From contig JBIKPA010000098.1 in the NCBI GenBank assembly GCA_044357715.1, forward strand, positions 1 to 9,627: 9,627 nucleotides of DNA, in the 5' to 3' direction. Below are positions 5,132-9,627 of this stretch, in pieces. The position numbers and the translations under genes were made by a program. Under the pieces are notes generated by a model. It ran no database searches and was not told where the DNA came from. It worked only from the letters and a program-made list of their open reading frames with translations. This stretch comes from IMCC26207 sp044357715. Lineage in GTDB: Bacteria; Actinomycetota; Acidimicrobiia; Acidimicrobiales; Microtrichaceae. The number at the start of each line of letters is the position of its first letter. Within the stretch, counting starts at the first letter, position 1.

Positions 5132-7051
5132 GTGACCGACGATTCGATTCAGCCGAAGAATGCAAGTGCCGTAACCGCTCGGGCGAATAGCGCTGCACGG
5201 TTGAGTTTCAACTTTGAGGACACTGCCGATTTCGACAGAGCCCGACACGGCTTGATCGCCCAGATCGACTCATCGGCCATCAACGGCCCTGCTGGTGGTG
5301 CGGTGTGGGATCTTGGCCAGTACGCGTTCGTTGCCGGAGAGGCACCTGATTCGGTGCACCCCAGCCTTTGGCGGCAGGCGCAACTCAATAATATTCATGG
5401 GCTCTTTGAGGTCGTGCCGGGTATCTATCAGGTGCGCGGCTACGACATCTCGAACATCTCGTTTATTCGCAGTGATACCGGATGGATTGTTGTTGACCCA
5501 CTGACTGTTGCCGAGACCGCTGCCGCTGCACGCGCGCTACTGGACTCCCATTTCGGTTCGCTGCCGATAGTGGCAGTGATCTACACACACAGCCATGCAG
5601 ACCACTACGGCGGAATTCGGGGCATCGTCACCGATGAAGAGATTGACTCCGGGCAGATTCGCATTATCGCCCCCGATGGGTTTCTTGAAGCTGCCGTGAG
5701 CGAGAACGTTACTGCGGGCCCGGCGATGACTCGACGAGCCATGTACATGTATGGAGTGTTACTTCCCGTTGGCCCACTCGGTCACGTTGATGCCGGCCTT
5801 GGCAAGACCATTCCGATCCTTGGTTCACGTGGCCTGATTGCACCCACGCAGTCAATTACTCAAAGCGGTGAGGTGTTAGAGATCGATGGTGTGCCCATTG
5901 AGTTCCAGCTCACCCCTGGCACCGAGGCTCCCGCCGAGATGAACTTCTACTTCCCCAGCTACCGTGCGGTATGCATGGCCGAGAACTGCGCTGCGACCTT
6001 GCATAACGTGTACACCCCGCGAGGCGCAGAGATTCGTGACTCGCTTGGCTGGAGTAAATACATCGATGATGCGATCGACTTATTCCTTCACCGTAGCGAG
6101 GTTGTTTTTGCTAGTCACCACTGGCCACGCTGGGGGCAGGCCGACATGGCGGCCTTCCTTGCGGGCCAGCGCGACGTATACAGGTATCTGCATGATCAGA
6201 CGATGCGCTTAGCAAACCACGGCCATCGCGCTAATGAGATTGCTGAGATGCTCACCTTGCCGGATGCGATTGCGGACGAGTGGTTCAACCGTGACTACTA
6301 CGGAACCGTCAGCCACAACGTAAAGGCTGTGTATCAGCGCTACTTGGGCTGGTTTGATGGCAACCCCGCTCACCTTCATGAGTTACCGCCTGTCGAGGCG
6401 GCGACAAGGTTTGTTGACTACATGGGCGGTGCAGATTCGGTGCTGTTGCGAGCCCAGGATGACTACAACTTGGGTGAGTACCGCTGGGTTGCTCAGGTAG
6501 TGAACCATGTTGTGTTTGCTGATCCCACGAATCAGGCTGCTCGGAGGCTTCAGGCCGATGCTCTTGAACAACTTGGGTATCAGTCGGAGTCGGGACCCTG
6601 GCGCTCCTTCTATCTCACTGGTGCAAGCGAGTTGCGAAATGGCACACCATCACTGCCGGGTGTGCGTGGCGCTGTCAGCTTGGATGTCATGGCGGCAATG
6701 ACTCCCGAGATGGTGCTTGATAATTGCGCAGTCAAACTCAACGGTCCGAGCGCAAGCAAACACCACATTGAGTTCGACATTGTCTTCACCGATCGCGACG
6801 AATCGTTCCGAGTTTTTATTGGCAGTGGAACGCTCCGCCATCGCAGACTCGATAGCTCTTCTGCTAGCGATGCTTCAACAACTGTGCACACAACCGTACA
6901 AACCTTTATCAGTCTGACAAGCGAACTCAGCACTGTTGACGAGGCAATTCAGTCCGGTTCTCTGCAGGTTGAGGGTCCGGTAGGCCCGTTCACTGACTTT
7001 GTCTCGCTGCTCGATCAGTTCGACGTGTTCTTTCCCATTATTGAACCCTGA
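5132..7051 (+). CDS. Class III alkylsulfatase (SdsA1/BDS1-like), metallo-beta-lactamase fold
   Basis: The 639-residue product is close to the usual length for zinc-dependent alkylsulfatases, which hydrolyse sulfate esters such as dodecyl sulfate to the alcohol and sulfate. The beta-lactamase-fold domain (about 90-340) has the family signature IYTHSHADHYGG, giving His153, His155, Asp157 and His158. Further ligand candidates are Glu284 in MAENCAATLHN, Glu300 in RGAEIRD, and the histidines of SHHWPRWG (329-330). A helical dimerisation domain follows (about 345-485), then an SCP2-like C-terminal domain (about 505-639) that in homologues helps bind the alkyl chain. No signal peptide is visible, unlike secreted Pseudomonas SdsA1, so the enzyme is probably cytoplasmic. 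The N-terminus includes a weakly ordered stretch before FNFEDTADFDRARHG, so a later start is possible. It is divergent from the lipoprotein hydrolase and overlaps the phosphatase gene tail to tail. Confidence 0.95.
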   Translation: MTDDSIQPKNASAVTARANSAARLSFNFEDTADFDRARHGLIAQIDSSAINGPAGGAVWDLGQYAFVAGEAPDSVHPSLWRQAQLNNIHGLFEVVPGIYQVRGYDISNISFIRSDTGWIVVDPLTVAETAAAARALLDSHFGSLPIVAVIYTHSHADHYGGIRGIVTDEEIDSGQIRIIAPDGFLEAAVSENVTAGPAMTRRAMYMYGVLLPVGPLGHVDAGLGKTIPILGSRGLIAPTQSITQSGEVLEIDGVPIEFQLTPGTEAPAEMNFYFPSYRAVCMAENCAATLHNVYTPRGAEIRDSLGWSKYIDDAIDLFLHRSEVVFASHHWPRWGQADMAAFLAGQRDVYRYLHDQTMRLANHGHRANEIAEMLTLPDAIADEWFNRDYYGTVSHNVKAVYQRYLGWFDGNPAHLHELPPVEAATRFVDYMGGADSVLLRAQDDYNLGEYRWVAQVVNHVVFADPTNQAARRLQADALEQLGYQSESGPWRSFYLTGASELRNGTPSLPGVRGAVSLDVMAAMTPEMVLDNCAVKLNGPSASKHHIEFDIVFTDRDESFRVFIGSGTLRHRRLDSSSASDASTTVHTTVQTFISLTSELSTVDEAIQSGSLQVEGPVGPFTDFVSLLDQFDVFFPIIEP

Positions 7052-7746
7052 TCGCCATGCTCTGCCGATAGTCGCTCTTGGAAAAGCCACAAGAACCCCG
7101 CCCAGACCAGCAAGAGCCAGCCACTAGCAAGAAGCCATGCACCTAGTACGTCCGTCACCCAGTGTCGGGCCAGGATGAGCCGACTCACTCCCACCAGAAT
7201 TCCCATCGTGCAGATCAGTCCGCAGGCTAATCGGGACCATCGCTTCGGAAAGATATAGAGAACGATGATGCCTATGGCAACCCAACTGGCGATGCCGGTA
7301 AAGGTGTGCCCCGATGGAAACGAAGTCCCTGTTTGCCGTGCAGTGAACTCACCCCAGGGCGGTCGATCTCTGCCAACGAGGTACTTCACGGAGTTTGAGA
7401 CCAAGAACCCAAGTTGTGATGAGGCCAACAGAAAGAGCGCCCACTGCCACTTTCTGAAGATCACCAGCAGAAGTGAAACGGTGAGCACAATCGGAACTGT
7501 GCGAGCGCCCGAGCCGATCCAAGACAACCAGTCGGACACATTGGTCAACCACTGACTCGAGACTCCCAGATCGCGGAGCCACGTATTGGTCGGCAGGTCA
7601 CGTGCGTTCATCCACGGTTCTTGGATGGCCACGATGATGCCCAGCAGAGCTCCGAACGAGAGGAGTACAAAGCCGGCGAGGGCGAACTTTGGCGAGCGGC
7701 TGCGATCCGGCAGAGGCAGATACGTGGACTCTTCTTCGATGTGCAC
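7015..7746 (-). CDS. PAP2-family integral membrane phosphatase
   Basis: The 243-residue product has about six hydrophobic segments and all three lipid phosphatase signature motifs. These are KYLVGRDRP (K-x6-R-P, Lys121 to Pro129), PSGH (144-147) and SRLILARHWVTD (S-R-x5-H-x3-D, with His195 and Asp199). Such enzymes remove phosphate from lipid substrates such as phosphatidic acid, phosphatidylglycerol phosphate or undecaprenyl diphosphate, usually on the outer face of the membrane; which one applies here is unknown. The GTG start at 7744-7746 has no Shine-Dalgarno sequence but lies six bases after a TANNNT box, suggesting leaderless translation. The C-terminal tail overlaps the convergent alkylsulfatase gene by 37 bases. 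No partner gene in the same direction is visible. Confidence 0.92.
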   Translation of the reverse strand: MHIEEESTYLPLPDRSRSPKFALAGFVLLSFGALLGIIVAIQEPWMNARDLPTNTWLRDLGVSSQWLTNVSDWLSWIGSGARTVPIVLTVSLLLVIFRKWQWALFLLASSQLGFLVSNSVKYLVGRDRPPWGEFTARQTGTSFPSGHTFTGIASWVAIGIIVLYIFPKRWSRLACGLICTMGILVGVSRLILARHWVTDVLGAWLLASGWLLLVWAGFLWLFQERLSAEHGDQGSIMGKNTSN

Positions 7747-7750
7747 GTTG

Positions 7751-7778
7751 TCAGACTAGAGAGTTCAGACCAGAGAGC
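7751..7778. repeat. Tandem 14-bp direct repeat over the phosphatase promoter
   Basis: Two head-to-tail copies, TCAGACTAGAGAGT (7751-7764) and TCAGACCAGAGAGC (7765-7778), match at 12 of 14 positions. The first copy contains the proposed -10 box of the phosphatase gene. Such a layout could bind a regulator cooperatively, or be a chance duplication; nothing else in the window matches it. Confidence 0.7.
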
Positions 7779-7782
7779 GTCG
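7753..7782 (-). promoter_or_regulatory. Candidate leaderless promoter of the PAP2 phosphatase gene
   Basis: On the minus strand TAGTCT (7758-7753) fits TANNNT. Six bases then separate it from the GTG start at 7746, the same geometry as the alkylsulfatase promoter. A TCGACG hexamer (7782-7777) lies 18 bases upstream and matches the -35 consensus at four of six positions. The element lies inside the tandem repeat. Confidence 0.45.
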
Positions 7783-7933
7783 ACTTGGTTTCGGGGACTG
7801 TTCCACTGCTTCAAAAGTGTTGGGCTGGCTGTAAATCGCCGCAGCCTGAAAGTCGCCCTGTTCGAGCTTCAATCCACTGCGGGCAAGCCACAGGCGCGGA
7901 ACCTTGAAACGGGTGTTTTCTCTGAGGAGTGTC

Positions 7934-7963
7934 TAACCTGAACTCAACCTGTGGAGGGGAGGG
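7934..7963 (+). promoter_or_regulatory. Possible -10 box and strong ribosome binding site for the Excalibur gene
   Basis: TAACCT (7934-7939) fits TANNNT and would start a short leader near 7946. The purine-rich GGAGGGGAGGG (7953-7963) ends five bases before the ATG at 7969. It is the strongest Shine-Dalgarno sequence in the window and decides that start over an in-frame GTG at 7951, which lies just before it. No clear -35 is visible. I see no gene in the remainder of the 7747-7968 gap. Confidence 0.5.
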
Positions 7964-7968
7964 TCACC

Positions 7969-8727
7969 ATGAGCGATTATCAAGTAGACCCGAGTTGGTG
8001 GGTAGCTAGCAATGGTAAGTGGTACCCGGCGAATCAGCACCCCAGCTATGTCGCCCCTACCAGCGCAGCCCAAGCTGCTAGTTCAAACATCTGGGACGAT
8101 ACGTCTGGGCCTTCCAGCCCTAGCTCGCCCAGACCGGCAACAACTCCCACGGAGAGCGGCGGCTTGTGGTCGAAGAAGCTGCCCTGGGTCAGTGTTGCAT
8201 TCTCTGGTTTGATCCTGATGCTGATCCTGTTTGGAATCTCTGCATCTCAACGACCCGGCGAGGCCAGCGTTGACGCTTCTGCTAGTGAGCTCACCCCGAA
8301 AGCAACCTCGGAACTCGGGCCTTCTGCCTCAAGGCCGCGAAGCACAACGACGACCTCACGGGCACCAACCACGACAATTACTGTTACTACTGTTGCGCCA
8401 ACGTCTGTTCCGGTGGTGACCTCCCCGCCGCCAACGACCGGTTTCACCGTGCCTCCCGAAGCCGTTGCCGCTGCGGCTCAGGCTCAAGAAGCTGCACGTC
8501 TTGCGCAGGAACAAGCTGATGCAGCCGCTCGAGAAAGCGCTGCGGCAGCTGATGCCTATGTGCCGCCACCACCGCAGAGCAGCTCGGGGTCGAGCAGTTC
8601 CGGGTCAAGCGTGTACTACTCGAACTGCGCCGCAGCGCGGGCCGCCGGTGCTGCACCGCTAAATGCCGGGGAACCTGGGTACAGCATCAAGCTTGATCGC
8701 GACCAAGACGGAACTGCTTGTGAGTAA
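7969..8727 (+). CDS. Single-pass membrane protein with C-terminal Excalibur calcium-binding domain
   Basis: The 252-residue product has four visible parts. First is a cytoplasmic N-terminus with WWVASNGKWYPANQHP (10-25), an aromatic motif I associate with Acidimicrobiia membrane proteins. Next is one membrane segment (about 71-92, LPWVSVAFSGLILMLILFGI). Then comes a Thr/Pro-rich stalk (about 105-163) followed by an Ala/Gln/Glu-rich stretch (164-196) that may form a helix or coiled coil. Last is an Excalibur domain (216-252), YYSNCAAARAAGAAPLNAGE onward, ending in the loop DRDQDGTACE with Asp243, Asp245, Asp247 and the Cys220/Cys251 pair. Excalibur domains bind calcium and often accompany extracellular nucleases. 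The next gene begins within its final codons, which suggests the two proteins work together. No catalytic domain is visible. Confidence 0.9.
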   Translation: MSDYQVDPSWWVASNGKWYPANQHPSYVAPTSAAQAASSNIWDDTSGPSSPSSPRPATTPTESGGLWSKKLPWVSVAFSGLILMLILFGISASQRPGEASVDASASELTPKATSELGPSASRPRSTTTTSRAPTTTITVTTVAPTSVPVVTSPPPTTGFTVPPEAVAAAAQAQEAARLAQEQADAAARESAAAADAYVPPPPQSSSGSSSSGSSVYYSNCAAARAAGAAPLNAGEPGYSIKLDRDQDGTACE

Positions 8728-9627
8728 ATCACGGGCAGCTGGCTGGGCAAACTTTCGTTCTCAACCTGCTTTCGTTCAAGGCCTTGTCTGGGTGTTTGCG
8801 CTTCCGGTTGCAGTCTGGCTTTGGGCGACCGCATGCAGATCAGCTCGAGGAGCAGCGTTCTGTTTTGCTGCCATTCTCACTCTTGGATGCTTTGCAATTC
8901 CGTTTCTTGGAGGACCGACCGAGGATTCCGTTCGAACCACCGCCTCTGGCAACTCGACAAGTGATCAGACCATCTCGCCACAGCCACCTAAGACGACTTC
9001 AACCACAAGCACCCCCAGTCAGCCAACTACGGCCCCGGCAACAGTTCCTCTGACTGTGCCACCAACGAGTCCTCTAGCAACGATTCCCCCGGTCACGTCA
9101 CCCCCTCTCACGTCCCCCCCAGCAACAGATTCCACCTCGACGCAATCGGGCAATGCTGCTCAGCTGCTGAGTCAGGTGAGCGTTCGAGATGAAACCTCCG
9201 ATTCCGGGTACGACCGCGACTTGTTCAATCATTGGATCGACGCCAACGGCGACGGCTGCGATACGCGTTGCGAAGTGCTCAAGGTAGAGCGACTACCTTC
9301 CGTGGCCGGGCTAACGAACGGAGGCTGGCTCTCGCTGTATGACGGCAAGGTGACCGACTACCCCACCGAGTTTGATATTGATCACCTAGTGGCTCTTGGC
9401 GAGGCTTGGCGCAGCGGGGCATCCGAGTGGGACGGAGCGCGCCGGCAAGCCTTCGCGAATGACTTAGATGACCCTCGAGCGCTAATAGCGGTATCGGCAT
9501 CTTCGAATCGATCGAAGTCTGATCGTGACCCGTCAAGCTGGCAGCCACCAGATAAGGCCTATTGGTGCACCTACGTCACTGACTGGATGGCCATGAAACT
9601 GAGGTGGGGTCTTGCCGTTGACCCCAT
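8720..9627 (+). CDS. Membrane-anchored HNH nuclease, GmrSD/DUF1524-like; 3' end beyond the window
   Basis: The frame is open to the window edge, with 302 complete codons. The GTG at 8720 overlaps the end of the Excalibur gene by eight bases (GTGAGTAA), so translation is probably coupled. Two hydrophobic segments (about 18-38 and 43-64) form a hairpin. A long Thr/Ser/Pro-rich linker (about 66-145) follows, then the nuclease domain. That domain carries YDRDLFNHWIDANGDGCDTRCEVL (residues 164-187), the HNH-type core FDIDHLVALGEAW (218-230, with Asp219, Asp221 and His222), and SSNRSKSDRDPSSWQPP (261-277), where Asn263 is the second HNH position. WCTYVTDWMAMKLRWGL (282-298) is close to the usual C-terminal end, so little is missing. 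The membrane anchor and stalk argue for an extracellular nuclease, perhaps for nutrient scavenging or DNA uptake, rather than a cytoplasmic type IV restriction enzyme. Confidence 0.9.
   Translation, partial: MSKSRAAGWANFRSQPAFVQGLVWVFALPVAVWLWATACRSARGAAFCFAAILTLGCFAIPFLGGPTEDSVRTTASGNSTSDQTISPQPPKTTSTTSTPSQPTTAPATVPLTVPPTSPLATIPPVTSPPLTSPPATDSTSTQSGNAAQLLSQVSVRDETSDSGYDRDLFNHWIDANGDGCDTRCEVLKVERLPSVAGLTNGGWLSLYDGKVTDYPTEFDIDHLVALGEAWRSGASEWDGARRQAFANDLDDPRALIAVSASSNRSKSDRDPSSWQPPDKAYWCTYVTDWMAMKLRWGLAVDP

Noticed and set aside
7621..7941. Open frame of 106 codons on the plus strand across the phosphatase start and the following gap
   Set aside because: Half is antisense to the phosphatase, the product has no family features, and no ribosome binding site supports it.
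7951..7968. In-frame GTG start six codons upstream of the Excalibur gene ATG
   Set aside because: It sits right at the start of the purine-rich ribosome binding site that serves the ATG at 7969.
9000..9140. C-rich low-complexity stretch suggestive of a repeat array
   Set aside because: It is the codon-level result of a Thr/Pro-rich linker in the nuclease; no fixed repeat unit or spacing is visible.
8720..9627. GmrSD-like HNH domain as part of a type IV restriction or phage-defence system
   Set aside because: Two N-terminal membrane segments and a Thr/Pro stalk point to an extracellular enzyme, and no DUF262 (GmrS-type) NTPase domain or other defence gene is present.

Overview
This window looks like chromosomal DNA of an actinobacterium of moderate GC. 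The class Acidimicrobiia (Ilumatobacter-like) is the best guess. The clues are: GTG and TTG starts mixed with ATG; TANNNT-type -10 boxes placed exactly for leaderless GTG starts; a cytoplasmic W-W-x-A-S-N-G-K-W-Y-P motif on a membrane protein, which I associate with that class; and Thr/Pro-rich linkers in its envelope proteins. The taxonomic call is inference, not a search result. I see no tRNA, rRNA, CRISPR array, transposase or integrase.

Left part (1-2655): two gene pairs diverge from a short intergenic region. Leftward run an AhpD/carboxymuconolactone decarboxylase-like protein and a SAM-dependent methyltransferase cut by the window edge; they overlap at GTGA. Rightward run a single-domain cupin and a DHA2-type (EmrB/QacA) MFS exporter, 13 bases apart. 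Between them lies a 16-bp near-perfect palindrome, ATACCCTATGGGGTAT, overlapping candidate promoter elements in both directions. It resembles operators of the CsoR/CstR copper- or persulfide-sensing repressors. The four genes read as a possible stress or detoxification divergon (thiol peroxidase-like enzyme, methyltransferase, cupin, exporter). The inducer is unknown and no regulator gene lies in the window.

Middle part (2638-7746): a large predicted lipoprotein of the CocE/NonD (peptidase S15-like) serine hydrolase family runs leftward and overlaps the exporter gene tail to tail by 18 bases. Back to back with it, a class III (SdsA1/BDS1-like) metallo-beta-lactamase-fold alkylsulfatase runs rightward. 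A PAP2-family membrane phosphatase then runs leftward and overlaps the sulfatase tail to tail by 37 bases. The sulfatase and phosphatase genes each have a TANNNT box exactly six bases before a GTG start, so both may be read from leaderless mRNAs. A tandem 14-bp repeat covers the phosphatase -10 box.

Right part (7747-9627): after about 220 bases without a gene comes a two-gene unit. The first encodes a single-pass membrane protein with a C-terminal Excalibur calcium-binding motif. The second, starting within the last bases of the first, encodes a membrane-anchored HNH nuclease of the GmrSD/DUF1524 type and runs off the window. Their soluble domains are probably outside the cell on long Thr/Pro-rich stalks.
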